From Syntrophomonadaceae bacterium (GTDB taxonomy: Bacteria > Bacillota > Syntrophomonadia > Syntrophomonadales > Syntrophomonadaceae), in NCBI GenBank assembly GCA_012520725.1, contig JAAYNQ010000002.1:80639-144638 (forward strand): a DNA stretch of 64,000 nucleotides, in the 5' to 3' direction. Position numbers and translations under genes: made by a program. Below the pieces are notes generated by a model that ran no database searches, was not told where the DNA came from, and saw only the letters and a program-made list of their open reading frames with translations. Positions 50,249 to 60,068 of this stretch are shown here, in pieces. Each line of letters opens with the position of its first letter. Within the stretch, counting starts at the first letter, position 1.

Positions 50249-51466
50249 TTATATCTTATCCAGTTCAAACTTCCGGTGCAGGGCTCTTACCGCTGTTTCC
50301 ACGCAGTCCTTGTCAATCAGACAGGATACTTTGATTTCGGAAGTACTGATCATATGAATGTTTATACCCTCATCTGCCAGAGCTTCAAACATATCTGCGG
50401 CCACTCCCGGGTTAGTCTGCATACCGGCCCCTACTATGGATACCTTGGCTACATCATCCCCGTAAGACATTCCTGAGGCTCCTATTTCTTCTACCAGCTT
50501 GCCTATTGCTTCCACTGCCTTCTGAAGATCATCTCTGCCTATGGTGAAGGCAATATCATTGCGGCCATCGCGCATGGCTGCCTGTATTACCATGTCAACA
50601 TTTATTCCCTCTTTGGCCAGGGCTTTAAACAAAGTCTTGGCAATCCCAGGCTGGTCAGGCACATCGAATATGGCAAAACGGGCGCAGTTTACATCGTGGG
50701 CAACTCCAGTGACCATTACTTCTTTTTCCATCTTATCCTCCTTGGTAATTATTGTTCCAGGATTATGATTGAAACTGCATCTGACTTCCACATCTATCTG
50801 GTGAGCCAGAGCTACTTCTACTGCCCGGGGCTGCATTACTACCGCACCCAGTACCGCCAGCTCCAGCATCTCATCATAAGAAATCCGGTTTAACTTACGA
50901 GCCTCTGGTACGATCCGGGGATCGGCGGTATAAACCCCATCCACATCGGTAAATATCATACAGCGATCAGCTTTTAGGCTGGCAGCTAAAGCTACTGCGG
51001 TGGTATCAGACCCTCCACGTCCCAGGGTGGTTATATCTCCCTGGGGGGATATCCCCTGAAAACCGGCAATGACTACGATATTGCCTGCTTCAATTTCCTT
51101 TTTGATACGACAGTTTTCAATTCCATTGATTTTGGCTTTGCTATGGGCTGAATCGCTTTTAATGCCGGCCTGCCATCCGGTCAGAGAAACAGCCGGACAG
51201 CCTAAATTGTTCAGGGTTAAAGCCAGGAGAGCTGCAGACTGTTGTTCGCCGGTTGCCAGCAACATATCCATCTCCCGGCCATTTAAAAACTCCCCGGTAG
51301 CCCCAGCCAATTGGATAAGGTCATCGGTAGTATCTCCCATGGCTGATACCACTACCACCACCTGCTGTCCCTTCATTTTCATATCCCGTACCCGGCAGGC
51401 TATATTCTTGATTTTTTCTATTGAAGCTACTGAACTTCCTCCAAATTTTGCTACTACTAATGACAA
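50249..51466 (-). CDS. lysC: Aspartate kinase
   Basis: Phosphorylates aspartate, the entry to lysine, threonine and methionine synthesis. The 405-residue protein begins SLVVAKFGGSSVAS, has SAMGDTTDDLIQLAG, TLGRGGSDTTAVALAASL and FTDVDGVYTADPRIV, and ends in two ACT domains (DQPGIAKTLFKALAKEGINVDM and SIVGAGMQTNPGVAADMFEALADEGIN) that bind end-product amino acids. A TTG start is chosen because AGGGAG lies eight bases upstream; a GTG three codons earlier sits on that site. thrB and hom lie upstream. Confidence 0.94.
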   Translation of the reverse strand: MSLVVAKFGGSSVASIEKIKNIACRVRDMKMKGQQVVVVVSAMGDTTDDLIQLAGATGEFLNGREMDMLLATGEQQSAALLALTLNNLGCPAVSLTGWQAGIKSDSAHSKAKINGIENCRIKKEIEAGNIVVIAGFQGISPQGDITTLGRGGSDTTAVALAASLKADRCMIFTDVDGVYTADPRIVPEARKLNRISYDEMLELAVLGAVVMQPRAVEVALAHQIDVEVRCSFNHNPGTIITKEDKMEKEVMVTGVAHDVNCARFAIFDVPDQPGIAKTLFKALAKEGINVDMVIQAAMRDGRNDIAFTIGRDDLQKAVEAIGKLVEEIGASGMSYGDDVAKVSIVGAGMQTNPGVAADMFEALADEGINIHMISTSEIKVSCLIDKDCVETAVRALHRKFELDKI

Positions 51467-51501
51467 ACTACTCACTCCCTGGATAATATCACATCTTCTG
51501 C

Positions 51502-52401
51502 TTAATAATAATGCACTCCCTGCATATCCGGCTTAAGGTATAAGACCTGGACCTTTACTCCTGCCTCACCAAAGGCTTCTGCCATAGCCTGGCCTACCAC
51601 TGTTTCCTGCCCGGCCCTGGTAAAAGCCATTACCGATGGACCAGCTCCACTTAGTGCAGTCCCTAAGGCTCCTGCCGCCAGGGCCGACTTCAAAACCTGT
51701 TGAAAACCCGGAATGAACTGCTGGCGTAAAGGTTGAAAAACCATGTCCTGCATGGCCTTGTCTATATGGCTAAAATCTCCATTATACAGGCTAGCCAGTA
51801 AAAAACAGGCCCGCTGCAAATTTGATATAACCTCGGGCAGGGCGATACTGCTGGGCAGTACCGAACGGGACTGCTCGGTAGTCAGTATGAATTCTGGTAC
51901 TGCTGCTACCACCTGCAGTTCTTGACCGGCTTGAACCCGCTGGTAAAAAACTTCTCCTTTATAAACCATGGCTACCGTCAGGCCGCCAGTCCGGCAGGGT
52001 ACTACGTTATCTGCATGTCCTTCCATAGCCACCGCCCAGCGCAGCAATTCCTCTGAGGAAAAAGGGTCCCCGATCAGACGGTTGGCAGTAAACATACCTG
52101 CCACTATTGCTGCTGCACTGCTGCCCAGACCCTTGCCAATAGGGATATCATTATCAATTTCTATATATAAACCCGTAGGTTGATAAAGGGCTTTTTTAAA
52201 AACCAGGTTCATGGCTTTATAAATCAAGTTTTCCTGGGGGCTCTCCATTACCAATCTATCCCGCACCCCACTGAATACAATTTCTATCCCGCTACCCATC
52301 AATTCAGCTTCCACCTGCAGGTATAGGTTCAAGGCCATACCCAGGGTATCAAATCCTGGTCCCAGGTTAGCCGTTGTTGCTGGTGCTCTTACTCTGACCA
52401 T
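51502..52401 (-). CDS. thrB: Homoserine kinase
   Basis: A GHMP kinase (299 residues) that phosphorylates homoserine for threonine synthesis. Motifs are VRAPATTANLGPGFDTLG, the ATP loop PIGKGLGSSAAAIVAG and GTALSGAGPSVMAF. It follows hom by 16 bases. No thrC is in the window. Confidence 0.96.
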   Translation of the reverse strand: MVRVRAPATTANLGPGFDTLGMALNLYLQVEAELMGSGIEIVFSGVRDRLVMESPQENLIYKAMNLVFKKALYQPTGLYIEIDNDIPIGKGLGSSAAAIVAGMFTANRLIGDPFSSEELLRWAVAMEGHADNVVPCRTGGLTVAMVYKGEVFYQRVQAGQELQVVAAVPEFILTTEQSRSVLPSSIALPEVISNLQRACFLLASLYNGDFSHIDKAMQDMVFQPLRQQFIPGFQQVLKSALAAGALGTALSGAGPSVMAFTRAGQETVVGQAMAEAFGEAGVKVQVLYLKPDMQGVHYY

Positions 52402-52417
52402 CTTTTCTCCCCCATGA

Positions 52418-53710
52418 TTACATTATATCCATACCTTCCAGGCGGATAACATTATCAATATTTCCTACAATATGCATACCCTTCAACACCGCCAGGGAGT
52501 CATTCAGATCCCGTTCTTCTACCTGGTGGGTGATCAAAATCAATTCTGCCATCTCACCACCATGGGTGGTCTGCAATACTGTGGCCAGGCTGACATTGTT
52601 ACTGCCAAAGACCCCTGCGATACCCGCCAAAACCCCAGGCCGGTCTTTAACCGTCATTCGAATATAGAACTGGGTTTTTAACTGGCTTACATCCAGTATT
52701 GGTTTATCCTCATAGCATGTACAGCTGATCCGGCTGTTGGCCTTGTATACTATGTTTCTCCCAATATCTATAATATCTCCCACCACCGAACTGGCAGTGG
52801 GCAGTTTACCGGCTCCCCGACCGTAATGCATGATTTCACCCACTGCATCTCCGCGAACGAATACCGCATTGTAAACATCATTGACTGCGGCCAGGGGATG
52901 TTTATAGGGTAAAAAAGCCGGATGAACCCGGGCCTGAATGGATCCATCTTCTGCCTGTTTAGCTACTGCCAGCAGTTTTATTACGAAACCCAGTTCCCGG
53001 GCAAACTTAATATCACTGGGAGTTATTTTGCTGATACCTTCCACATATACATCATCCACCGTCACCCGGCTGTTGAACGCGATAGAGGCCAGGATAGCTA
53101 TTTTTCGTCCCGCATCCAATCCATCTATATCAGCACTAGGATCAGCTTCTGCATAACCTAGTTCCTGGGCTTCTCTTAAGACATCTTCAAAAGAATGACC
53201 TTCTTCACTCATTTTGCTCAATATATAGTTGGTAGTACCGTTTAGTATCCCTATTACTTCCTGAATCCGATTGCCCGCCAAAGACTGCTTAAGAGGATAG
53301 ATAATGGGTATCCCCCCGGCCACACTGGCTTCAAAATAGAAGTCCACCTTGTGGGCTTGGGCCATATCAAAAAGCTCTTTTCCCTTTTCGGCAATTAAAT
53401 CCTTATTGGCTGTAACAACATGCTTCCCCTGCTCCATGGCCTTCATAATAAAAGTTAAAGCCGGTTCGATTCCACCGATCAATTCTACTACAATGTCTAT
53501 TTCATCATCATATAATATATCATCAAAATTACTGCTCAGTTTGGATTCCTCGATTCCTAAAGCACGGCATTTATCCAGGTCCTGATCCACAACCCGGGTA
53601 AGTTCAATTAAATCTCCCATCCGCCTGGATATAGTTTCCAGGTTCTTATCCAGTAATTCAACAACTCCGGAACCTACAGTTCCACAGCCCAGTAACCCAA
53701 CTTTGATCAT
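52418..53710 (-). CDS. hom: Homoserine dehydrogenase
   Basis: Reduces aspartate semialdehyde to homoserine. The 430-residue protein starts MIKVGLLGCGTVGSGVVELL (Rossmann loop), contains VVTANKDLIAEKG, GILNGTTNYILSKM, EADPSADIDGLDAGRK, and a C-terminal ACT domain (VKDRPGVLAGIAGVFG) for feedback by threonine. GGAGGAGATACC precedes the ATG. It competes with the DUF39 homocysteine pathway for aspartate semialdehyde. Confidence 0.96.
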   Translation of the reverse strand: MIKVGLLGCGTVGSGVVELLDKNLETISRRMGDLIELTRVVDQDLDKCRALGIEESKLSSNFDDILYDDEIDIVVELIGGIEPALTFIMKAMEQGKHVVTANKDLIAEKGKELFDMAQAHKVDFYFEASVAGGIPIIYPLKQSLAGNRIQEVIGILNGTTNYILSKMSEEGHSFEDVLREAQELGYAEADPSADIDGLDAGRKIAILASIAFNSRVTVDDVYVEGISKITPSDIKFARELGFVIKLLAVAKQAEDGSIQARVHPAFLPYKHPLAAVNDVYNAVFVRGDAVGEIMHYGRGAGKLPTASSVVGDIIDIGRNIVYKANSRISCTCYEDKPILDVSQLKTQFYIRMTVKDRPGVLAGIAGVFGSNNVSLATVLQTTHGGEMAELILITHQVEERDLNDSLAVLKGMHIVGNIDNVIRLEGMDIM

Positions 53711-53726
53711 GGTATCTCCTCCTGCA

Positions 53727-54173
53727 TTAACTTTTTCCAACTACTTCTACTTCAAGTACCCCATCGAGTTCAGCCAAACTTCCCAATAGCTTTTCCACCG
53801 ACACGGTCATCTCTTGAACGCTTATGGAGATGGTTAAATAAGCGACTCCATGCATGGGCAGGTTTTGGTTAATGGTTAAAATGTTGCCGTTCAGCTTGGC
53901 AATATGGTTTAATACCCCCGATAATATACCTGGCATATGTTTTAATTGTAAGGAAATATTAACGATTTCAAAATTTTCCGCATTAAATAGGGCGAAAACA
54001 CCATCTTTATACTTATAAAAAGTACTTCTGGCAATGCCTACCCCATCAACCGCCTCTTGAATGTTCCGGGCTTCACCCCGGGCCAGCTTCTCTTTTGCTT
54101 CTGCAGTCTTCAAAATAGACTCCGGCAAAATATCTTCCCTAACCATGTAAAATCTCTTGTCCCTTCCAGGCAT
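53727..54173 (-). CDS. ACT-domain protein (UPF0735/PheB-like)
   Basis: A 148-residue UPF0735-type protein: N-terminal helical segment RFYMVREDILPESILKTAEAKE with ARSTFYKYKDGVFALF, then a C-terminal ACT domain (LQLKHMPGILSGVLNHIAKLNGNIL). The start at MPGRDKRFYMV has GGAGGT just upstream; longer frames lack homology. It leads the hom-thrB-lysC group, where ACT proteins of this family are typical and thought to sense amino acids; the ligand is unknown. Confidence 0.87.
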   Translation of the reverse strand: MPGRDKRFYMVREDILPESILKTAEAKEKLARGEARNIQEAVDGVGIARSTFYKYKDGVFALFNAENFEIVNISLQLKHMPGILSGVLNHIAKLNGNILTINQNLPMHGVAYLTISISVQEMTVSVEKLLGSLAELDGVLEVEVVGKS

Positions 54174-54337
54174 AAGATACCTCCGTCCGCTCCTGGCGGA
54201 TCTTATTCTTTCACACTCGGACATTATACCACCATTCTCATGGCCTGGCAATGCATTTTATTGTGCTTTTTGCAAAAATCCATGCTTAATTAGCTGTGAA
54301 GGGCGTAGCATGCTGGAAAAGGTGCAAAAAGAAAAAA

Positions 54338-54371
54338 ATCCTGCGTAGCTCAGCTTTGGCCAACGCAGGAT
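54338..54371 (-). terminator. Terminator after yebC
   Basis: ATCCTGCGT and ACGCAGGAT form a 9-bp stem, followed on the minus strand by TTTTTTTCTTTTT. A strong intrinsic terminator 25 bases after the yebC stop. Confidence 0.9.
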
Positions 54372-54396
54372 CTGAAATAGTCCATAATTAAGGGAA

Positions 54397-55155
54397 CTAG
54401 CTCAGTTGCTCCAATATTTCATCGGGTATGTTCATATTGGTATAGACCCGTTGTACATCATCATGATCTTCAAATAAATCAATCAGTTTGATTATCTTAG
54501 CTGCGGTTTCCACATCATTAATATCTACGGTATTTACCGGCATCATAATCAGGTCAGCCTCTTCAAAGCTGATACCTGCTCCTTCCAAGGCATCTTTTAT
54601 TTCCATAAAATTGTCGGGGCTGGTTATTACTTCATAACTATCATCTTCATCTTTAAAATCATCAGCACCGGATTCCAGGGCCAGCATCATCAGCTCATCT
54701 TCATCCATATTCAAGTTTTCCTTATTGATGCTCAAAAAGCCTACCCGTTTGAACATCCAGTTAACACAGCCAGTCTCTCCCATATTTCCTTGATGTTTGG
54801 AGAAAAGATGCCTGATATCGGGTGCGGTGCGATTGCGATTATCAGTAGCAATTTCAAGCATAACCGCTACTCCCCCGGGAGCATATCCTTCATAAATTAT
54901 CTCTTCCAGTGCTTCACTATCCAATTCTCCGGTTCCCTTTTTTATAGCCCGGCTAATATTTTCATTGGGCATATTAATAGCTTTGGCTTTTTGAATAGCC
55001 AATTTCAGCTTGGAATTGGCGTCCGGGTCTCCCCCACCCCCGGTTTTTACGGCAATAGTAATCTCCTTGGCTACTTTAGTAAATTCTTTACCCTTCTTTT
55101 CATCGGTGCGGGCTTTCTTATGTTTAATCGTCGACCATTTGGAATGTCCAGACAT
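54397..55155 (-). CDS. yebC: YebC/PmpR family transcriptional or translational regulator
   Basis: A 252-residue YebC/TACO1-family protein, which relieves ribosome stalling at proline-rich runs or binds DNA. It begins MSGHSKWSTIKHKKARTDEKK, has PNENISRAIKKGTGEL, YEGYAPGGVAVMLEIATDNR and NRTAPDIRHLFSKH. It starts 19 bases after the methyltransferase stop. Confidence 0.95.
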   Translation of the reverse strand: MSGHSKWSTIKHKKARTDEKKGKEFTKVAKEITIAVKTGGGGDPDANSKLKLAIQKAKAINMPNENISRAIKKGTGELDSEALEEIIYEGYAPGGVAVMLEIATDNRNRTAPDIRHLFSKHQGNMGETGCVNWMFKRVGFLSINKENLNMDEDELMMLALESGADDFKDEDDSYEVITSPDNFMEIKDALEGAGISFEEADLIMMPVNTVDINDVETAAKIIKLIDLFEDHDDVQRVYTNMNIPDEILEQLS

Positions 55156-55174
55156 TTTAACAGCCTCCCTGTTA

Positions 55175-55873
55175 TTAGATTAATCCCGGTAGGAATCTAT
55201 TGGTCTCCTTCATATATTCTTCATATTCCTTCCCAAAATGCCGGAGTAAAAACTCTTCTTCAATCTTAATCCGATAAATTAAGGCGGGGATAGTGGTTAA
55301 TACAATTATCAATAGTCCTCCCCAGGAACTAAAAATTAGAGGTATGGCTAGAAAGCTCAACAAATTACCCAGATATATGGGGTGGCGAATGCGGCTATAG
55401 ATACCGCTTTTGACCAGGCGATGATCCTGGTATAAGGCTACCCGGTGGTTAAAGAATTTCCCGATATGCTTAAATCCCTGCCATCTTATGGGGCAGGATA
55501 TTAAAAACAAAATAAATCCCCCTGCCACCACCCAGGGTTCCAAAAAATACATACGGGTATAGTGAGAACCAGCAAAATCTATGGCTGAGTATAAAAGGGC
55601 TATAAAAAAGGATAACTGCAGCCAAAGAAAAGTATGGCGGTCTTCATCTTCAATTACATATACGTCTGGAGCCTGGTAGATCATGGTCTCCGACAATAAG
55701 GTCCAGCTAAGAAAGACGGCAAAAAACAGGATAATAACCCCAAAATCAAAAGGTGGCAGCAATGCATAAGACCAATAAGCTATGTATACAAAGACCAAGA
55801 GGAAAATAAATATCCTTATCATAACTCTTCGCTGCCTGGCTTCCAAATCTATCCCTCCGCTGTTTTTATTCAA
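55175..55873 (-). CDS. Isoprenylcysteine carboxyl methyltransferase-like membrane protein
   Basis: A 232-residue membrane protein with about five hydrophobic segments and the PEMT/ICMT SAM-binding signature KSGIYSRIRHPIYLGNLLSF followed by a C-terminal EEEFLLRHFGKEYEEYMK. Bacterial members methylate membrane-soluble substrates of unknown identity. It uses a TTG start and overlaps the nadE stop by 8 bases, so it appears co-translated. Confidence 0.83.
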   Translation of the reverse strand: MNKNSGGIDLEARQRRVMIRIFIFLLVFVYIAYWSYALLPPFDFGVIILFFAVFLSWTLLSETMIYQAPDVYVIEDEDRHTFLWLQLSFFIALLYSAIDFAGSHYTRMYFLEPWVVAGGFILFLISCPIRWQGFKHIGKFFNHRVALYQDHRLVKSGIYSRIRHPIYLGNLLSFLAIPLIFSSWGGLLIIVLTTIPALIYRIKIEEEFLLRHFGKEYEEYMKETNRFLPGLI

Positions 55874-56618
55874 AGGTTCTGTTCCTGGGTATGCGGGCTA
55901 TAACCGGCAGTCGCCGCTTATGTTCACTGGCCTTGATCATGGCTTCGATACGCTCCAGGTTTTTAATACCAACGCGCTCTCCTTCCAGGTAGCGATCAAG
56001 TTCCTGGTAGGTGATACCCATTTCCTCTTCATCGGTCTGGCCTTCCCATAGTCCTCCCGACGGAGCTTTATTTATTATGACCTGGGGTATCTGCAAATAT
56101 CGGGCGATCTCATATACTTCGGTTTTAGTCAAATCCCCCAGTAATTGCAGGTCTACGGCACTATCCCCATGTTTGGTGGAATAGCCGACACAAATTTCGC
56201 TCTTGTTACTGGTGCCAACCACTAAATAGTTGCGAGCCTGGGCTGAATAGTAGAGAGCGATCATTCTCAAGCGAGGCTTCAAATTAGCCCGGAGCAAGCG
56301 CCCTGCTTTCCCCTCCAAACGTATATAAGATTCAAATTGGGTCACCAGGAGCTGGTAGGCGGTGTCTAGATCTACAATACGGTACGGTATACCGAATTCC
56401 TCGGCCAGCATTTGCCCGTGCAGCAGGTCTGAAACCTGGCTTTCGCAAGGTAAAATTAGTGCCATGCACTTGTCGCCAAAAGCTCTACGAACAATAACTG
56501 CTGCCACCGCAGAATCTACTCCTCCGCTCAAACCAAGAACTGCACCGGAAAAGCCCGCTTCTTTTACTTGCTGCCGGAGCCAGTCAACCAGGTAATTGAC
56601 CTTAGCCTCAGCGTCCAT
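55866..56618 (-). CDS. nadE: NAD(+) synthetase (ammonia-dependent)
   Basis: Amidates deamido-NAD to NAD. The 250-residue protein carries the PP-loop LGLSGGVDSAVAA, CESQVSDLLHGQMLAEEFG, VVGTSNKSEICVGYSTKHGD and KAPSGGLWEGQTDEEEMGI. It lacks a glutaminase domain. AAGGGGGATTATGAG precedes the chosen ATG. It is 13 bases after cysK in the sulfur operon. Confidence 0.95.
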   Translation of the reverse strand: MDAEAKVNYLVDWLRQQVKEAGFSGAVLGLSGGVDSAVAAVIVRRAFGDKCMALILPCESQVSDLLHGQMLAEEFGIPYRIVDLDTAYQLLVTQFESYIRLEGKAGRLLRANLKPRLRMIALYYSAQARNYLVVGTSNKSEICVGYSTKHGDSAVDLQLLGDLTKTEVYEIARYLQIPQVIINKAPSGGLWEGQTDEEEMGITYQELDRYLEGERVGIKNLERIEAMIKASEHKRRLPVIARIPRNRTFE

Positions 56619-56631
56619 CTCATAATCCCCC

Positions 56632-57549
56632 TTAATCAAACAATTCAGTTGACATGTATTTGTCTGCCCCATCCGCCGCAATGGCCAGTATTTTGGCCCC
56701 TTTACCCATTCGCCTGGCCACATTTAAGGCAGCATAGACAGCTGCTCCCGAAGAAATCCCCACCAGAACCGCGTCCTTGGCCGCCAATTCTCGACAGGTT
56801 TGTATAGCCATCTCACTCTCTACCGGAAAAATACTGTCAATCAATTCTAAATTCAACACCAAAGGGACAAATCCTGCCCCAATTCCTTGAATTTTGTGAG
56901 GTCCAGCCTTACCACCGCTCAAAACTGCTGATTCTGCCGGTTCAACCGCCACTATCTGCACCCCTGGTATTTTTTCTTTAAGGGTTTTGGCAATCCCGCT
57001 AATAGTGCCACCGCTTCCCACTCCGCAAACCAGGGCGTCAAGTTTCCCCTCCATCTGTTGATAGATTTCCCAGGCGGTTGATACCTGGTGACTTTCCGCA
57101 TTGTCCGGGTTTTCAAATTGTCTGATGAGAAAGTACCTGCTATCCTCCCGGGCCATCTCTTCGGCTTTTCTCACCGCACCTGGCACCCCTTCTTCAGCCG
57201 GGGTTAATACCAGCTGAGCCCCATAAGCCCGTAAGATTTTTTTGCGTTCTTCACTCATATTTTCCGGCATCACGATTACCAGGGGATAAGACTTTACTGA
57301 GGCGGCCATGGCCAGACCAATCCCGGTATTGCCACTGGTAGCTTCCAGAAGGATTGAGTCCGGCTTAAGCTTTCCTTTCTGCTCTGCTTGCTCAATCATA
57401 TACAGGCCCGGGCGATCCTTAATGCTGCCGCCGGGATTAAAGCCTTCCAGTTTCACATATACCTGGGCACCTCCGGTATCATGAGCGGAACTCAGTTTGA
57501 TAACCGGAGTTTCTCCAATTAGCTCCAAAATATTATTAACTACTTTCAT
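56632..57549 (-). CDS. cysK: Cysteine synthase
   Basis: PLP-dependent O-acetylserine sulfhydrylase (305 residues). The PLP lysine is in GGSIKDRPGLYMIEQA, followed by LEATSGNTGIGLAMAA, GVGSGGTISGIAKTL and VGISSGAAVYAAL. It is next to the UPF0280 and DUF39 genes, placing cysteine and homocysteine formation from sulfide together. Confidence 0.96.
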   Translation of the reverse strand: MKVVNNILELIGETPVIKLSSAHDTGGAQVYVKLEGFNPGGSIKDRPGLYMIEQAEQKGKLKPDSILLEATSGNTGIGLAMAASVKSYPLVIVMPENMSEERKKILRAYGAQLVLTPAEEGVPGAVRKAEEMAREDSRYFLIRQFENPDNAESHQVSTAWEIYQQMEGKLDALVCGVGSGGTISGIAKTLKEKIPGVQIVAVEPAESAVLSGGKAGPHKIQGIGAGFVPLVLNLELIDSIFPVESEMAIQTCRELAAKDAVLVGISSGAAVYAALNVARRMGKGAKILAIAADGADKYMSTELFD

Positions 57550-57550
57550 A

Positions 57551-58321
57551 TTATTTCCTCCTGTTTATGGGTACTATTTCTATTTTACCCCAGGCGGCCA
57601 TAGTATCCTCTTTTATGGCCAAAATTCCAGTAATGCCACTGATTTTTTGTGCCCATTCTATTGCTTTCATCAAATCGTCAGCCGTCTGGACCCGGTTAGC
57701 CGCCGCCGTAGCCACCGCATCACTGAGAGCGGCAGGAAAACCCTTTATAACCACTGCATCAGCCCGGCCAAAACTCAAACTGGGACCAACGGTGCCGGAA
57801 GAAGTGCATATTCCCAGGGGACTTTCCCCAGCCTCAACCCTAATTCCTATCTTATAGCTAAACCTGGAGGGGCCGGCAAAGACCGCAATGATCCGATTTG
57901 ACTCTGAGCTAAGAAATATATCTCCGCCATTTTCCACTATCACTTCCCGGCAGCTTTTCAGCAATTGCTCCCCCAGCATTTCGGCAATGGCACCAGCTAC
58001 AGCTGCCATGGGTCCTACCCCGGCCGCCCAGGCGGCTCCGTTCATACGCCGGGCAATTTCTGGAGCACCGGCTAATAGAGGAATTGGGACCAGTGAAGAT
58101 TGAAATTCCGGCTGCCTTTTTATATAGTCTTCCAGATCCATTCTTAAGCGACGGAGAATCTTATAAGACCAGGATACCAGGCTATCGGTATAGCTCCCTT
58201 GATCTACTCCGATAGCCAGATCGCTTTCCCGGATATTTATTTTGTAATACTTGAGGTTGGCTCCTTCATGCAAGGAGCGATAATAGCGTTTAGAATAATC
58301 ATACACTTCCCTCTTATCCAT
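57551..58321 (-). CDS. UPF0280 (COG2122) protein, linked to sulfide assimilation
   Basis: A 256-residue ApbE-like protein. Landmarks are YYKINIRESDLAIGVD, AGAPEIARRMNGAAWAAGVGPMAA, IVENGGDIFLSS, GICTSSGTVGPSLSFGRADAV and SDAVATAAANRV. From memory, COG2122 proteins work with the DUF39 homocysteine-synthesis system in Methanosarcina; the location next to cysK, NIL-ferredoxin and DUF39 supports this. The exact step is not known. Confidence 0.85.
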   Translation of the reverse strand: MDKREVYDYSKRYYRSLHEGANLKYYKINIRESDLAIGVDQGSYTDSLVSWSYKILRRLRMDLEDYIKRQPEFQSSLVPIPLLAGAPEIARRMNGAAWAAGVGPMAAVAGAIAEMLGEQLLKSCREVIVENGGDIFLSSESNRIIAVFAGPSRFSYKIGIRVEAGESPLGICTSSGTVGPSLSFGRADAVVIKGFPAALSDAVATAAANRVQTADDLMKAIEWAQKISGITGILAIKEDTMAAWGKIEIVPINRRK

Positions 58322-58329
58322 ATAGAATC

Positions 58330-58752
58330 CTATACCGCCTCCCGAACGTCAAAATGAAGGGTTATAGCCCGGGTAGGACAACAGTCCAGGCACATGCCGC
58401 AAACTACACATTTGGAATTTTCAAACGATATCTCCATACTCTCCCGGTCCATAAACAGGGCTTCGGTGGGGCAGAAGGAGGCGCAGGCTCCACACTGTAT
58501 ACAAAGGGTTTCGTCCCACATCACAGTCTCGCTCAAAGGTTCACAGGATACCCCGAGACTGCTTAAATAACTAATTCCAGCCTCATAATTGTCCTTTTCT
58601 CCGGTTAGTTCCATCACCATCAATCCTTCCTTTTGCGGATTGATATTAGCTTTCAATATATTTACCACCAGATCATATTCTTTAACCAGCCGGTATATTA
58701 TAGGCTGTTCTGATTGAGCTGCGGAAAAGTATAATACGATTCTGTTTTTCAC
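58330..58752 (-). CDS. NIL-domain ferredoxin (partner of DUF39 homocysteine synthase)
   Basis: A 140-residue protein: N-terminal NIL domain (IVLYFSAAQSEQPIIYRLVKEYD), which is usually a methionine-binding ACT-like fold, then two [4Fe-4S] motifs CIQCGACASFCPTEAL and CVVCGMCLDCCPTRAI. Its homologue is needed with DUF39 for homocysteine formation in Methanosarcina (family knowledge). It abuts the DUF39 gene by one base. Confidence 0.9.
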   Translation of the reverse strand: MKNRIVLYFSAAQSEQPIIYRLVKEYDLVVNILKANINPQKEGLMVMELTGEKDNYEAGISYLSSLGVSCEPLSETVMWDETLCIQCGACASFCPTEALFMDRESMEISFENSKCVVCGMCLDCCPTRAITLHFDVREAV

Positions 58753-58753
58753 T

Positions 58754-59998
58754 TTACTTACCTCCCATCCTGCTGGAATTAAAGACTATCCCATTTACCG
58801 GGCGCCTATCGGGTATGGATTTAAAATCAATATTAGCATCGGCTCCTGGCAGCATCTGTACCGGTCGGCTTATTTCAAATTTACCAGCGGCAATCCATTC
58901 TTTTAATATGCTGGCAATTTTCCGGGCTCTTGGATAACTGGATTGGGGGGTAGTAACTACCATTTTACCGTTAATGTTTATGCGGCCGCTTTTTAGTTCT
59001 TTGAAGTTGGCCAGGCCCAGATCAATGTTCTTTTTATAAGGATAGCCTTCAAAATAGTCCACTATGGGGCAATATATATCCTCATCTTTAACCGCCGTAT
59101 AGTGTAGTATTTCTTCATCCAAAATCGGTATGGGTATTCCTATGCCTACTGCTATGGTAGCCCCATAACCGATATAGCTCAAGCCTACCAGCCAGTTGGG
59201 ATCCATCTGCTTCAGATCACCAATAACGGAAAGAGTGCCGGCCGGAGTCTGGGGTACCCCATTCTCACCCCTTAAAACATTGGGATGATGCTGGGTCCCA
59301 TTCCAGGATACGTAACCTATACCCCCGCCCAGGAATATCCGGGTACCGATGCCGATGGTCTTGTAATGGGGGTCATTTAACAAGGGACTCAACTGCCCGG
59401 AGGTGGAATAAGCCGCATTTCCCAGCCGGGGCCGCAAAATCCCCATATAGGTATAAAGGGGGCGATCACCCAGATTAACCGCGCAATTGTAATTCTGGTA
59501 GGCATTGCGAGGGTTAAACATAAAGGCCTCATTCACATCGTCCAGAGTAATTATAGTCTCCAGCTTGCGGTTGGGATAACAATCGGTCCCATAAGCTATA
59601 GCTTCCAATCTGATTTCTTTTCCCGCTACCAGATCCTGTATTACATGGCCACCTCCATAGCTAAAGCGTCCTGGATAAACCTTGTTTTCCGGGTCTGATT
59701 CCGGCAGCTGTGCTGCCCCTAAATAAGCATCAACTGCTGCAATGCCGGTATAGGCTTCTACTCCATTCAGCCATACCTTCTTCATTTTAATACGAGGATT
59801 GGAATGGCCAAAATTAATGAAAACTCCCGAAGAACACATAGGACCAAAGGTCCCGGTAGTGACTACGTCAATTTCCCGGGCTGCTTGAGCATATCCTTTT
59901 TCTTCCACAATATCTATTACTTCTTCGGCGGTTACTACTACTGCCTGTCCTTTTTTTATCTTCTCATTTATCTCTTCATAAGTTTTCGTGTATGACAT
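58754..59998 (-). CDS. Homocysteine biosynthesis protein (DUF39/COG1900)
   Basis: A 414-residue DUF39 protein that, in anaerobes, forms homocysteine from aspartate semialdehyde and a sulfur donor, bypassing homoserine acylation. Landmarks are EIDVVTTGTFGPMCSSGVFINFGHS (with a conserved cysteine), LNGVEAYTGIAAVDAYLGA, FSYGGGHVIQDL, DCYPNRKLET and IFLGGGIGYVSWNGTQHHPN. The start at MSYTKTYEE follows GGGGGACTATA. It sits directly downstream of metH, which uses the homocysteine. Confidence 0.92.
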   Translation of the reverse strand: MSYTKTYEEINEKIKKGQAVVVTAEEVIDIVEEKGYAQAAREIDVVTTGTFGPMCSSGVFINFGHSNPRIKMKKVWLNGVEAYTGIAAVDAYLGAAQLPESDPENKVYPGRFSYGGGHVIQDLVAGKEIRLEAIAYGTDCYPNRKLETIITLDDVNEAFMFNPRNAYQNYNCAVNLGDRPLYTYMGILRPRLGNAAYSTSGQLSPLLNDPHYKTIGIGTRIFLGGGIGYVSWNGTQHHPNVLRGENGVPQTPAGTLSVIGDLKQMDPNWLVGLSYIGYGATIAVGIGIPIPILDEEILHYTAVKDEDIYCPIVDYFEGYPYKKNIDLGLANFKELKSGRININGKMVVTTPQSSYPRARKIASILKEWIAAGKFEISRPVQMLPGADANIDFKSIPDRRPVNGIVFNSSRMGGK

Positions 59999-60068
59999 TA
60001 TAGTCCCCCTGACTTTCATATAAATTTAAAGCTTTGATCATAGCTCCTGCCTAAAGCGGGCTCCACGA

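Noticed and set aside
54174..54396. T-box leader before the hom-thrB-lysC genes
   Set aside because: No T-box core sequence or specifier loop; the hairpin there is the yebC terminator.
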